Assembly: GCA_027024625.1 (NCBI GenBank)
Contig: JALVRY010000426.1
Location: 1 to 9,291, forward strand
From: Thiotrichaceae bacterium
GTDB lineage: Bacteria > Pseudomonadota > Gammaproteobacteria > Thiotrichales > Thiotrichaceae
Length of the DNA: 9,291 nt
Direction: 5' to 3'
Numbering within the stretch: the stretch's first letter is position 1; each line of letters starts with the position of its first letter. Shown one piece after another: positions 1-7,196 of the stretch. Made by a program: the position numbers and the translations under genes. Below the pieces are notes generated by a model. The model ran no database searches and was not told the origin of the DNA. It saw only the letters and a program-made list of their open reading frames with translations.

Positions 1-319
1 CCAATAAAACAATGTCACGCTCAGGTGGCAAATCAGGAAGCTTCTCCCCTATTTTTACAGGCTGAGCAACGCCAAGAGCAAGCATAATCCAACACCAAAT
101 AAAGATAATAATCTGCCATGTTTGATGCTGAATCTTATGCTGGCTACTAGGGATTAAATGTACTAAGGGATGTTTAAAGCGCAAACGATTGGCTAACAAG
201 CGCATATCCAAAGACCATGCTTGCTTACGCCAGAGGATGATCACCAAGGCAAGCACAGCCAAGCTTATCGGCAGTAAGCTGTAGAAAGGAGTTAACCAGT
301 GTAGACTGCCTTGAATCAT
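1..319 (-). CDS. BatA/BatB-like VWA-domain membrane protein, N-terminal fragment (runs off window)
   Basis: The first 106 codons of a leftward gene are present; the rest lies beyond base 1. The start is the ATG at 319; an in-frame TAA lies five codons upstream, so little extension is possible, although no clear Shine-Dalgarno sequence is visible. The fragment has two hydrophobic segments, at about residues 12-30 and 69-86, separated by a basic loop of about 40 residues. The second segment is followed by a GEKLPDLPPERDIVLL stretch. In BatA/BatB-type proteins a transmembrane helix followed by a short proline-rich stretch and R-D-(hydrophobic) leads directly into the metal-binding DxSxS motif of a von Willebrand factor A domain. 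The window ends just before that motif, so the VWA assignment is inferred from the lead-in only. Such proteins sit in the inner membrane and often cluster with MoxR ATPase and DUF58 genes, which would be expected to the left. It could also be an unrelated two-helix membrane protein. Confidence 0.6.
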   Translation of the reverse strand, partial: MIQGSLHWLTPFYSLLPISLAVLALVIILWRKQAWSLDMRLLANRLRFKHPLVHLIPSSQHKIQHQTWQIIIFIWCWIMLALGVAQPVKIGEKLPDLPPERDIVLL

Positions 320-529
320 AGAGTGAAGAAATTACGGGAGAGACATTAATCTAACTGAAAATATAGTCCAAGCCAAATAATCAGTCTCTTTTCAGACCAC
401 AGTTTAAGACTGTGCACACTATCCTTGCAAAAATGTAATGAACTATCAGAGACTCTTTGTTGTTTTAGGCGTATCAATCACTTATGCTTTTTTGTCATAA
501 TTTAAAATCGAGTGATAAAAACAAGCAAC
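320..529. other. Divergent intergenic region between the VWA-like gene and nhaA
   Basis: This stretch separates two divergently transcribed genes and should hold both promoters. A perfect 6-bp inverted repeat with a 5-base spacer (CACAGT...ACTGTG) lies at 398-414 and could be an operator or just chance. No small reading frame with a ribosome binding site was seen. Confidence 0.4.
493..501 (+). promoter_or_regulatory. Candidate extended -10 promoter for nhaA
   Basis: TGT followed by CATAAT reads as an extended -10 element (TGn plus five of six matches to TATAAT). No good -35 hexamer sits 17 bases upstream, which extended -10 promoters tolerate. Transcription would begin near 508. That leaves a leader of about 20 bases before the ATG at 530 but almost none before the GTG at 512, which supports the later start. 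Assigned by eye only. Confidence 0.35.
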
Positions 530-1699
530 ATGATAACAACAATTAATACATTCATTAAAAGGGAGTCATCTGCAGGTATTCTATTGATATTTGTTACCCT
601 CCTTGCATTGCTACTACAAAATAGTGGCTTATCTGAAATCTATAACGGCTTTTTACATACTCATGTAGAAATTAGGTTTGGTAGCTTACAAATTGCTAAG
701 CCTTTATTGCTCTGGGTTAATGATGGCTTGATGGCTGTCTTCTTTTTCCTTATTGGTCTCGAAGTAAAAAGAGAAGTCATGGAAGGTCATTTGTCATCAC
801 TAAGTCAAGTAGCATTACCAGGAATCGCGGCAATTGGCGGCATGATTGTTCCAGCCCTCGTTTTTATTGCCTTTAACCAAGGCGAATCCTTTGCAATGAA
901 GGGCTGGGCAATACCCACTGCAACCGATATTGCTTTTGCCTTAGGTGTCTTATCCTTACTAGGCAAACGTGTTCCCGTATCATTGAAAATATTCTTATTG
1001 GCTTTAGCGATTATCGACGATTTGGGTGCAATCATTATTATTGCATTATTTTATACATCTGAACTTTCGACAATGTCTATTGTGAGCGCTGTCATTGCTC
1101 TTAGCATGTTATTTATCATGAATAGGATGAAAGTGGCTAGCAAAGCAGCGTATATATTGCTGGGCATTATTCTCTGGGTTAGCGTCTTAAAATCAGGCGT
1201 ACATGCGACCTTAGCAGGCGTGGCTCTTGCATTTATGATTCCTATGGTCTCTAAAAATAAGGAAGGCAAAACATTTTCTCTAAGTAAAGAAATGGAACAT
1301 GATTTGCATTACTGGGTCGCGTTTATGATTTTGCCCTTATTTGCCTTTGTTAATGCAGGGGTTGATTTGCGTGGAATTTCAGTAGAGGCGTTGTTTAGCC
1401 CTGTGCCCATGGGGATTATGCTGGGCTTATTCATTGGCAAACAATTAGGAGTATTCGGATTTAGCTGGTTAGCCATCAAAATGGGATTCGCTCGTTTACC
1501 AAGTGGCAGTAATTGGAAACAACTTTATGGCGTATCTGTCCTTACAGGTATTGGTTTTACTATGAGCTTATTTGTAGATTCATTGGCTTATAATGATACT
1601 GAAATTTACCTTTATACTGATAAACTGGCTATCCTACTTGGCTCGTTTCTTTCGGGAATCTTTGGCTATATTGTTTTGAGATATGCGAAAAAGCCTTAG
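530..1699 (+). CDS. nhaA: Na+/H+ antiporter NhaA
   Basis: Inner-membrane antiporter that exports Na+ (or Li+) in exchange for H+, giving tolerance to salt and alkaline pH. The 389-residue product is nearly the length of E. coli NhaA (388) and hydrophobic throughout, consistent with the family's 12 helices. With the ATG at 530 as residue 1, the ion-binding and unwound-helix residues fall on the familiar numbers: D133 in TATDIAFALG and D163/D164 in AIIDDLGAI. H225 lies in KSGVHATLAG, and the conserved lysine is at about 304 in FIGKQLG. The segment GLMAVFFFLIGLEVKRE (66-82) is a family hallmark. A GTG at 512 would add six residues (MIKTSN), but neither start has a strong ribosome binding site, and alignment to E. 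coli favours 530. The gene stands alone and converges on the lytic transglycosylase gene. Function is secure; only the start is uncertain. Confidence 0.96.
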   Translation: MITTINTFIKRESSAGILLIFVTLLALLLQNSGLSEIYNGFLHTHVEIRFGSLQIAKPLLLWVNDGLMAVFFFLIGLEVKREVMEGHLSSLSQVALPGIAAIGGMIVPALVFIAFNQGESFAMKGWAIPTATDIAFALGVLSLLGKRVPVSLKIFLLALAIIDDLGAIIIIALFYTSELSTMSIVSAVIALSMLFIMNRMKVASKAAYILLGIILWVSVLKSGVHATLAGVALAFMIPMVSKNKEGKTFSLSKEMEHDLHYWVAFMILPLFAFVNAGVDLRGISVEALFSPVPMGIMLGLFIGKQLGVFGFSWLAIKMGFARLPSGSNWKQLYGVSVLTGIGFTMSLFVDSLAYNDTEIYLYTDKLAILLGSFLSGIFGYIVLRYAKKP

Positions 1700-1712
1700 A
1701 TTTACGATAAGT

Positions 1713-1744
1713 TTAGGAACGACAGCGTAAGCTATCGTTCCTAA
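1713..1744. repeat. Imperfect palindrome downstream of nhaA (REP-like or attenuated terminator)
   Basis: A 14-bp stem with one C/A mismatch (G.T if read on the other strand) and a GTAA loop starts 14 bases after the nhaA stop codon. No T-run follows on either strand, so it is a poor intrinsic terminator by itself. It may stabilise the 3' end of the mRNA or be a dispersed palindromic repeat. Confidence 0.55.
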
Positions 1745-1920
1745 TGCTCTATGATCAAACTCTATAAAAGTCAATCAACCGCTGTAATATTCTCCTAAGG
1801 CCTACCTTGCTTTGCGGCTGTTTCCGAAATGCTAAAACCAAGTGCAAGCTTGATAACGAGATAAGTGTAAGTGATGGAATATTTTTGCAGAAATTCTGCA
1901 ATGAATTTTGCACAACGGAG
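1745..1920. other. Convergent intergenic stretch with a 17-base palindrome
   Basis: No reading frame of credible quality is seen here. A perfect palindrome with one central base, TTGCAGAA-A-TTCTGCAA, occupies 1885-1901. Its centre is too tight for an RNA hairpin, so it resembles a dimeric protein-binding site, but it sits between two 3' ends where a promoter operator is not expected. It may be a remnant of a mobile element. Confidence 0.3.
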
Positions 1921-1921
1921 A

Positions 1922-1950
1922 TAGAAAGGAGGCTACTTTCAATAGCCCCC
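1922..1950 (-). terminator. Rho-independent terminator of the lytic transglycosylase gene
   Basis: Read leftward, GGGGGCTA and TAGCCTCC pair as an 8-bp GC-rich stem (1950-1943 with 1935-1928, one G.T wobble) around a 7-base loop, followed by TTTCTA. It lies about 20 bases after the stop codon at 1972. The T-run is short, but position, orientation and stem strength all fit. Confidence 0.7.
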
Positions 1951-1971
1951 TAACAAACAATCATAGACAAA

Positions 1972-3042
1972 CTAGCGTAACTTTAACTCCTGACCAGCAG
2001 AAATATGATAAGGCTTAGATAAGCCATTCAAACGGCTAAGTTGCTTAATAGAAACGCCTGTTTGACGCATCACATTATAAACCGTGTCATTCGGCTGCAC
2101 GATATAAGCATCCGCAGAAGTTCTTGAATGAGAGCTTGCTCTACGATGATGCTTAGAAGTTGAGCCAGAAACATTCAAGACTTGCCCTGCTTTCAAGTGA
2201 TAAGGACGTTTAAGCCCATTCATTTTGATGATGTGCTTAACAGGTGTACCTGTTTTTCTCATCACTTCATAAACAGTATCACCGCCATGAACGACATAAG
2301 AATGACGTGACGACTGACGATGCTTAGACTTTGGCATAGCATGTCTACGCGACTTACCCGCTTGTGATTCTCCTTGCTTATTAGCTTTAGGAGAGTAAGC
2401 AACGGACTTGCTAGAAGAAAACTTACTATAAGCATGCAACACTTTATTCACATAGCGACGGTTTGGGATTCTACCTTTGTCGATATTTCCTTCACCCGCA
2501 TTAAAGGCTGCTATGGCTCGGTGCATATTGCCATTGTAACGCTTGAGCAAAAAGCTAAGGTATTTAGTACCACCATGTACATTTTGAGAAACATTGTACC
2601 CATCACGAACATTTAAACGTCTTGCCGTTTTAGGCATTAACTGCATTAGGCCTTTTTCACCCAAAGAACCTCTCGCACGACTTTTAAAACAACTTTCAAT
2701 CGTAATAACTGCTTTAATCAAACTTTGACTAACACCATACTTTTGAGAAGCATTACGAATACTCTGATTGTAAGGGCTTGCTTTCTGTTGCAAGGTAGAA
2801 CTACTCAAGGTCTGGCATCCGCCCACACGACCTCTTCTATGTTTCTTTACGCGTGCTCTTTTACTTCTATGACCACGACTACGACGATGTCTGCGTTGCG
2901 AGCGTACTTTCTTAGCCCTGTGTTTATGAACTTTACCACTGGCGTGTGCAGAAGCTGCCTCCGCCACATTAAAGGAGGTTGAAACAAGCGACAGCATTAA
3001 AACCAATGTCATGCTGAAGAAGCCAACTAAAATCTTACTCAT
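1972..3042 (-). CDS. Secreted lytic transglycosylase: SLT domain plus two LysM domains
   Basis: Likely cleaves peptidoglycan between N-acetylmuramic acid and N-acetylglucosamine in the periplasm. The 356-residue product starts with a signal peptide (hydrophobic core at about 5-22, likely cleavage after the AEA near 27-29). An extremely basic stretch follows at 37-72, where about 25 of 36 residues are K, R or H. The SLT domain spans roughly 88-205: the catalytic glutamate is E116 in VITIES, with GLMQLMP at 131-137 and AAFNAGEG at 178-184, all typical of family 23 lysozyme-like folds. Two LysM peptidoglycan-binding domains follow at about 248-291 and 312-355, each ending in a PYH..AGQ.L pattern. 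A GTG at 3054 would add four residues (MVIH), but the ATG at 3042 begins a normal signal peptide and is preferred; neither start has a strong ribosome binding site. The domain order differs from MltD, where the SLT domain precedes LysM without the basic linker. The gene is monocistronic. Confidence 0.93.
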   Translation of the reverse strand: MSKILVGFFSMTLVLMLSLVSTSFNVAEAASAHASGKVHKHRAKKVRSQRRHRRSRGHRSKRARVKKHRRGRVGGCQTLSSSTLQQKASPYNQSIRNASQKYGVSQSLIKAVITIESCFKSRARGSLGEKGLMQLMPKTARRLNVRDGYNVSQNVHGGTKYLSFLLKRYNGNMHRAIAAFNAGEGNIDKGRIPNRRYVNKVLHAYSKFSSSKSVAYSPKANKQGESQAGKSRRHAMPKSKHRQSSRHSYVVHGGDTVYEVMRKTGTPVKHIIKMNGLKRPYHLKAGQVLNVSGSTSKHHRRASSHSRTSADAYIVQPNDTVYNVMRQTGVSIKQLSRLNGLSKPYHISAGQELKLR

Positions 3043-3551
3043 GTGAATTACCACTTTAGAACAATAAAAAAAATGGAAGGTAGCATGAGAATAAATCCAA
3101 GATGCTGTAAGTAAGAACTAACAGACATCTCGCAGATTACCGAAGTAATACAGAAAGATTTGTTCGCTGACCACACTTCCCTGTGATTGAGGAGGCTTTG
3201 ATTAAGCCATGAGCCTCCTTAATACGATCAAAAACCGTACAAAGTGGTATATAACGGTAAGCTTGAATATCAGCAAATAATAATATTCTATTAATGCTAT
3301 AAGTAGAGCATCCCAGCATGTCTGTAACATCTGTTTACAAGTTATATTAATTAATGTGTATCAACAACTTATAAAATTCACATAAAGAAGCTTCTAACTG
3401 AACACAAAATGAATGATTAAATTTTAACCACCTTTCGTTTTAAGCCTTATTTATCCCTGTGCAAATCTGCATCACCTCATTCTAAGAACATAATAAATCT
3501 ACAAAATCATGTAAAATCGGGTAAATTCCAACATAAGTACAAAGAGCAAAC
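3043..3551. other. Gene-poor divergent intergenic region (about 0.5 kb)
   Basis: This region lies between the 5' ends of the lytic transglycosylase gene and the alkD-like gene, so it should contain both promoters; I could not assign either with confidence. A 60-codon leftward reading frame at 3137-3319 has no ribosome binding site and no recognisable family, so I do not call it a gene; a decayed gene cannot be excluded. A hairpin at 3187-3222 is listed separately. The part from 3320 to 3551 is AT-rich and shows no coding signal. Confidence 0.5.
3187..3222. repeat. Inverted repeat able to form an 11-bp hairpin
   Basis: TTGAGGAGGCT (3187-3197) pairs with AGCCTCCTTAA (3212-3222), with one G.T wobble, around a 14-base loop. 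Neither strand has a T-run after it, so it is not a standard intrinsic terminator. Read leftward, the 5' arm contains AAGGAGG, a perfect anti-16S sequence, which would be hidden in the stem, but no start codon with a credible gene follows. Confidence 0.4.
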
Positions 3552-4256
3552 ATGATTCAACAAGAAATCAGCACTTATTTACATAGCCTCGCCAAGCCAG
3601 AAATAGCCGAGCATTCACAACGTTTTTTCAAAACAGGAAAAGGTGAATACGGCTATGGTGATAAATTTCTTGGTATTCGAGTGCCCATTCTTCGTAAAGC
3701 CGTCAAAAAATACAAAACAACCTCTTTAGATGTCGCTGTTCAGCTCCTACATTCTGAATACCATGAAATTCGCTTATTTGCTCTGCTACTTATGGTGACT
3801 CAATTCTCCAATGCCGATGTAGACCAACAAAAGAAAATTTATCAAACATATCTAAGCCATACCCAATACATCAACAACTGGGATCTGGTTGATACCACCG
3901 CTCACCACATCGTCGGCAAGTACTTAGAAGATAAAGACCGCTCAGTCCTATACAAACTAGCAAAGTCAAACGTACTGTGGGAGCGACGTATTGCAATTAT
4001 ATCTACCTTCCATTTTATCAAACAAAACGACTTCAATGACTGCTTGCTAATCGCCAAACAACTCCTAACAGACAAAGAAGATCTCATTCACAAAGCCGTT
4101 GGTTGGATGCTCAGAGAAGTCGGCAAACGAAATCAAGATATGGAAGTTGAATTCTTAAAAAAACACTACCAATCAATGCCAAGAACCATGCTCCGTTACG
4201 CCATCGAGAAATTTAACGAAGCAGAAAGACAGAAATACCTAAAGGGAAGAATATAA
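3552..4256 (+). CDS. AlkD-like DNA alkylation repair protein (HEAT-like repeat DNA glycosylase)
   Basis: Predicted cytoplasmic monofunctional DNA glycosylase of the AlkC/AlkD superfamily, which releases N3- and N7-alkylated purines. The 234-residue length is close to that of Bacillus cereus AlkD. The N-terminal block RFFKTGKGEYGYGDKFLGIRVPILRK (24-49) is a hallmark of this family, and the rest is a run of alpha-helical HEAT-like units. Aromatic and acidic residues expected near the DNA lesion are present: W110 and D114 in NNWDLVD, R145/R146 after W143, and W185 in AVGWMLREVG. These correspond to the W/D/R/W set described for AlkD, though the exact pairing of the arginine is uncertain without an alignment. 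The ATG at 3552 is the first after an in-frame TAA at 3534-3536; only a weak GAG-type ribosome binding site precedes it. The gene stands alone, with a terminator-like hairpin downstream. The family is clear, but substrate preference cannot be read from sequence. Confidence 0.92.
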   Translation: MIQQEISTYLHSLAKPEIAEHSQRFFKTGKGEYGYGDKFLGIRVPILRKAVKKYKTTSLDVAVQLLHSEYHEIRLFALLLMVTQFSNADVDQQKKIYQTYLSHTQYINNWDLVDTTAHHIVGKYLEDKDRSVLYKLAKSNVLWERRIAIISTFHFIKQNDFNDCLLIAKQLLTDKEDLIHKAVGWMLREVGKRNQDMEVEFLKKHYQSMPRTMLRYAIEKFNEAERQKYLKGRI

Positions 4257-4371
4257 CTACCCTCCCCTGTCTTATTTGATTATTTAGCCCATCCACGAAA
4301 CCAGATAAAAGCACTCATACTACATCCTTGTGGCTATGCATGTGTATGTAGTTAATTAAATATTCTCAATA

Positions 4372-4399
4372 TGTCAGCTACCTGACAGTCTTTTATTTT
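4372..4399 (+). terminator. Candidate rho-independent terminator after the alkD-like gene
   Basis: TGTCAG and CTGACA form a 6-bp perfect stem with a CTAC loop, followed by GTC and then TTTTATTTT. The T-rich tail is convincing. The stem is short, and the site lies about 115 bases after the stop codon, so it may instead shield clpB from read-through. Confidence 0.5.
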
Positions 4400-4457
4400 C
4401 AAAACATTTAAACTGCTTCCATTAGTGAAATAGCTATCAAGATACTTGTAAAAATAG

Positions 4458-4485
4458 CTTGAAAATACACAATCCACCTACAGCT
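4458..4485 (+). promoter_or_regulatory. Candidate heat-shock (sigma-32-type) promoter for clpB
   Basis: CTTGAAA at 4458-4464 matches the sigma-32 -35 consensus exactly. At a 13-base spacing, CTACAGCT (4478-4485) agrees with CCCCATnT at only about four of the seven defined positions. clpB is a classical sigma-32 gene in E. coli, which makes the reading attractive, but the -10 half is weak. A TATATAT at 4491-4497 is an alternative -10 for a housekeeping promoter, though without a matching -35. The transcript would have a leader of about 75-80 bases. Confidence 0.45.
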
Positions 4486-4570
4486 TTAGGTATATATGAA
4501 CAGCGATTATCAACTTAACAGAAGTTAGTAGTTGGTAGATTTCGTCTAAACAAAATAAAAGGTAACGAAC

Positions 4571-7144
4571 ATGAGAATGGATAAATTAACCAGTAAATTC
4601 CAACTCGCCCTGCAAGATGCACAATCCATTGCTCTTGGGCGAGACCATCAATTTATAGAAGCCGTGCATTTAATGACTGCCCTGTTAGATCAAGAAGGCG
4701 GTTCGGCTCGTGGCTTGCTCACACAGGCAGGCGTAAACGTGAATGTATTACGTTCACAGTTGGGTGATGCACTTGATAAAATGCCTAGCGTATCGGGTGA
4801 CAATGGTGATGTGCATATCTCTAACGATCTCAATCGCCTGCTTAACAAAACAGACAAGTTAGCTCAAAAGCGTAACGATCAATACATTGCATCCGAGTTA
4901 TTTATTTTAGCCGCATTGGATGACAAAGGTGCAGTTGGCGACTTACTGAAAAATGCAGGTGCAAACAAAGCGGCTATCGAAAAAGCCATTGAAAACATGC
5001 GTGGCGGACAATCGGTAGACGATGCTAACGCGGAAGATCAACGTGAGGCGTTAAAGAAATACACCATCGACTTAACCGAACGTGCCGAGCAAGGCAAGAT
5101 CGACCCCATTATCGGGCGGGATGAAGAAATTCGTCGCATGGTGCAGATTTTACAACGTCGTACAAAAAACAACCCCGTAGTCATCGGTGAACCGGGTGTC
5201 GGTAAAACCGCCTTGGTAGAGGGCTTGGCTCAGCGTATCGTCAATGGCGAAGTCCCTGAAGGTATCAAAGGCAAGCAGCTTTTGTCTTTAGACTTGGGAG
5301 CATTGCTTGCAGGGGCAAAATATCGCGGTGATTTTGAGGAGCGTTTAAAAGCCGTGCTTGCCGATATTGCCAAGTCTGACGGCAATGTGATCTTATTTAT
5401 TGATGAGCTACACACACTGGTCGGAGCAGGTAAAACAGACGGTGCAATGGACGCAGGCAATATGCTCAAACCCGCCCTTGCTCGCGGTGAGTTGCGTTGT
5501 ATCGGTGCGACCACGCTGGACGAGTATCGTCAATACATCGAAAAAGATGCAGCATTGGAGCGTCGCTTCCAGAAGATTATTGCAGCAGAACCTACGGTTG
5601 AGGATACCATTGCCATTTTACGTGGTTTAAAAGAACGCTATGAAGTGCATCATGGTATCGAGATTACTGACCCTGCAATTGTCGCGGCGGCAACCCTGTC
5701 GAATCGTTATATTACTGATCGTCAATTGCCCGACAAAGCCATCGACTTGATGGACGAAGCGGCTTCTGTTATCCGTATGGAAATTGATTCCAAACCAGAG
5801 GAAATGGATAAGCTGGAACGCCGTTTGATTCAATACAAAATCGAGCGTGAAGCCTTGAAAAAAGAGTCTGATAAGGCATCGAAAAAGCGGCTTGAGGACT
5901 TGCAGGAAAAAATCGAAGAGCTTGAGCGTGAATTTGCAGACCTAGAAGAAATCTGGAATGCAGAAAAAGCCTCCGTACAAGGCACTAGCCACATTAAGGA
6001 AGAGCTAGACCATGCCCGTACCGAGCTAGAAACTGCTCAGCGTGCAGGTGATTTGCAGCGCTTGGCTGAGTTGCAGTATGGAAAAATTCCAGAGTTGGAG
6101 CAGCAATTAGAGCAAGCATCAAAAGCTGAAAATGTTGAGATGCAATTATTGCGTAATAAAGTTACCGATGAGGAAATTGCTGAGGTAGTCTCACGCTGGA
6201 CGGGTATTCCTGTTTCTAAAATGCTGGAAGGCGAAAAGGAAAAACTCTTGCGAATGGAAGATGAGCTAGTGAAGCAAGTCATCGGACAAGATGAAGCGGT
6301 TGCGGCAGTATCCAATGCTATCCGCCGTTCACGCTCTGGCTTGGCTGATCCGAATCGTCCGAATGGTTCGTTCTTATTCCTTGGCCCGACTGGTGTTGGT
6401 AAAACTGAGTTGACTAAGGCACTAGCAACTTTCCTCTTCGACACAGAAGATGCAATGGTGCGCATTGATATGTCCGAGTTTATGGAAAAGCATTCCGTGG
6501 CTCGCTTAATTGGTGCTCCTCCAGGTTATGTGGGTTATGAGGAAGGCGGTTACTTGACCGAGGCAGTGCGTCGCAAGCCCTACTCTGTGATATTGATGGA
6601 TGAGGTGGAAAAGGCTCACCCCGATGTATTCAATGTGCTATTGCAGGTGTTGGATGATGGTCGCTTAACCGACGGACAGGGGCGTACTGTAGACTTCCGC
6701 AATACCGTTGTGGTAATGACCTCTAACTTGGGTTCTGACATTATTCAAAACATGGCAGGCGAAAGTAATTATGAGGAAATGAAAAACGCAGTGATGAACG
6801 TTGTCGGCAGTCACTTCCGCCCTGAGTTTATCAATCGGATTGATGAAACTGTGGTATTCCACCCATTAGGACGTGAGCAGATTCGTGCTATCGCCGCTAT
6901 CCAGTTGCAGCAATTAAGCAAGCGTTTGAAAGATCGGGATATGGAACTTGTACTCTCCGATGCCGCATTGGATCGCTTAGGCGAAATTGGCTTCGACCCT
7001 GTTTACGGTGCTCGCCCATTAAAACGAGCTATTCAACAGGAAGTTGCTAACCCATTGTCACAGCAGTTGCTTGCAGGTGAATTTGTACCGGGTGATGTGA
7101 TTCATGGTGAATTGCAGGATGGAACGATTGTTTTTCATAAGTAG
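4571..7144 (+). CDS. clpB: ATP-dependent protein disaggregase ClpB
   Basis: Hexameric cytoplasmic AAA+ chaperone that works with DnaK to pull proteins out of aggregates after heat stress. The 857-residue length equals that of E. coli ClpB. An N-terminal Clp domain (about 1-145) carries [16 protein letters not shown] module 1 has Walker A GEPGVGKT at 206-213 and Walker B VILFIDE near 273-279. The coiled-coil middle domain (about 405-525, Glu/Lys-rich) distinguishes ClpB from ClpA. AAA module 2 has Walker A GPTGVGKT near 605-612 and Walker [14 protein letters not shown]; a C-terminal domain contains [14 protein letters not shown]. Pore loops are present (AGAKYRG in module 1, [10 protein letters not shown] in module 2). 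There is no ClpP-binding loop. The ribosome binding site AAGGT (4559-4563) stands seven bases before the ATG. The E. coli internal GTG start for the short isoform (V149) is GTA here; M143 at 4997 is the nearest alternative but has no ribosome binding site. The gene is intact. Confidence 0.99.
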   Translation: MRMDKLTSKFQLALQDAQSIALGRDHQFIEAVHLMTALLDQEGGSARGLLTQAGVNVNVLRSQLGDALDKMPSVSGDNGDVHISNDLNRLLNKTDKLAQKRNDQYIASELFILAALDDKGAVGDLLKNAGANKAAIEKAIENMRGGQSVDDANAEDQREALKKYTIDLTERAEQGKIDPIIGRDEEIRRMVQILQRRTKNNPVVIGEPGVGKTALVEGLAQRIVNGEVPEGIKGKQLLSLDLGALLAGAKYRGDFEERLKAVLADIAKSDGNVILFIDELHTLVGAGKTDGAMDAGNMLKPALARGELRCIGATTLDEYRQYIEKDAALERRFQKIIAAEPTVEDTIAILRGLKERYEVHHGIEITDPAIVAAATLSNRYITDRQLPDKAIDLMDEAASVIRMEIDSKPEEMDKLERRLIQYKIEREALKKESDKASKKRLEDLQEKIEELEREFADLEEIWNAEKASVQGTSHIKEELDHARTELETAQRAGDLQRLAELQYGKIPELEQQLEQASKAENVEMQLLRNKVTDEEIAEVVSRWTGIPVSKMLEGEKEKLLRMEDELVKQVIGQDEAVAAVSNAIRRSRSGLADPNRPNGSFLFLGPTGVGKTELTKALATFLFDTEDAMVRIDMSEFMEKHSVARLIGAPPGYVGYEEGGYLTEAVRRKPYSVILMDEVEKAHPDVFNVLLQVLDDGRLTDGQGRTVDFRNTVVVMTSNLGSDIIQNMAGESNYEEMKNAVMNVVGSHFRPEFINRIDETVVFHPLGREQIRAIAAIQLQQLSKRLKDRDMELVLSDAALDRLGEIGFDPVYGARPLKRAIQQEVANPLSQQLLAGEFVPGDVIHGELQDGTIVFHK

Positions 7145-7165
7145 CTTATAAACATCTGCACACCC

Positions 7166-7196
7166 TGTAGAGACAAGGCAGTGACTTGTCTCTACA
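7166..7196. repeat. Perfect 12-bp hairpin between convergent genes (dispersed repeat or bidirectional transcript end)
   Basis: TGTAGAGACAAG (7166-7177) and CTTGTCTCTACA (7185-7196) are perfect reverse complements around a 7-base loop. The element begins 22 bases after the clpB stop and covers the stop codon of the opposite gene (7192-7194). There is no T-run on either side, so it is not a textbook terminator, but it could act as a 3' end stabiliser for both transcripts. It resembles the GTAGAGAC...GTCTCTAC palindromes I recall as dispersed repeats in several bacterial genomes. Confidence 0.6.

Noticed and set aside
512..529. GTG start of nhaA at 512
   Set aside because: The ATG at 530 puts D133, D163/D164 and H225 exactly on E. 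coli numbering, and the candidate promoter would leave almost no leader before 512.
1885..1901. Terminator at the TTGCAGAA palindrome
   Set aside because: The two arms are separated by one base, so no stable RNA hairpin loop can form at full stem length, and there is no T-run at the right distance.
2725..2982. 85-codon rightward frame antisense to the lytic transglycosylase
   Set aside because: It lies wholly opposite the signal-peptide and basic-linker codons of a well-supported gene and has no start signals.
6037..6465. 142-codon antisense frame inside clpB
   Set aside because: It is the complement of a strongly conserved ClpB region including the second Walker A; its length follows from codon bias in clpB.
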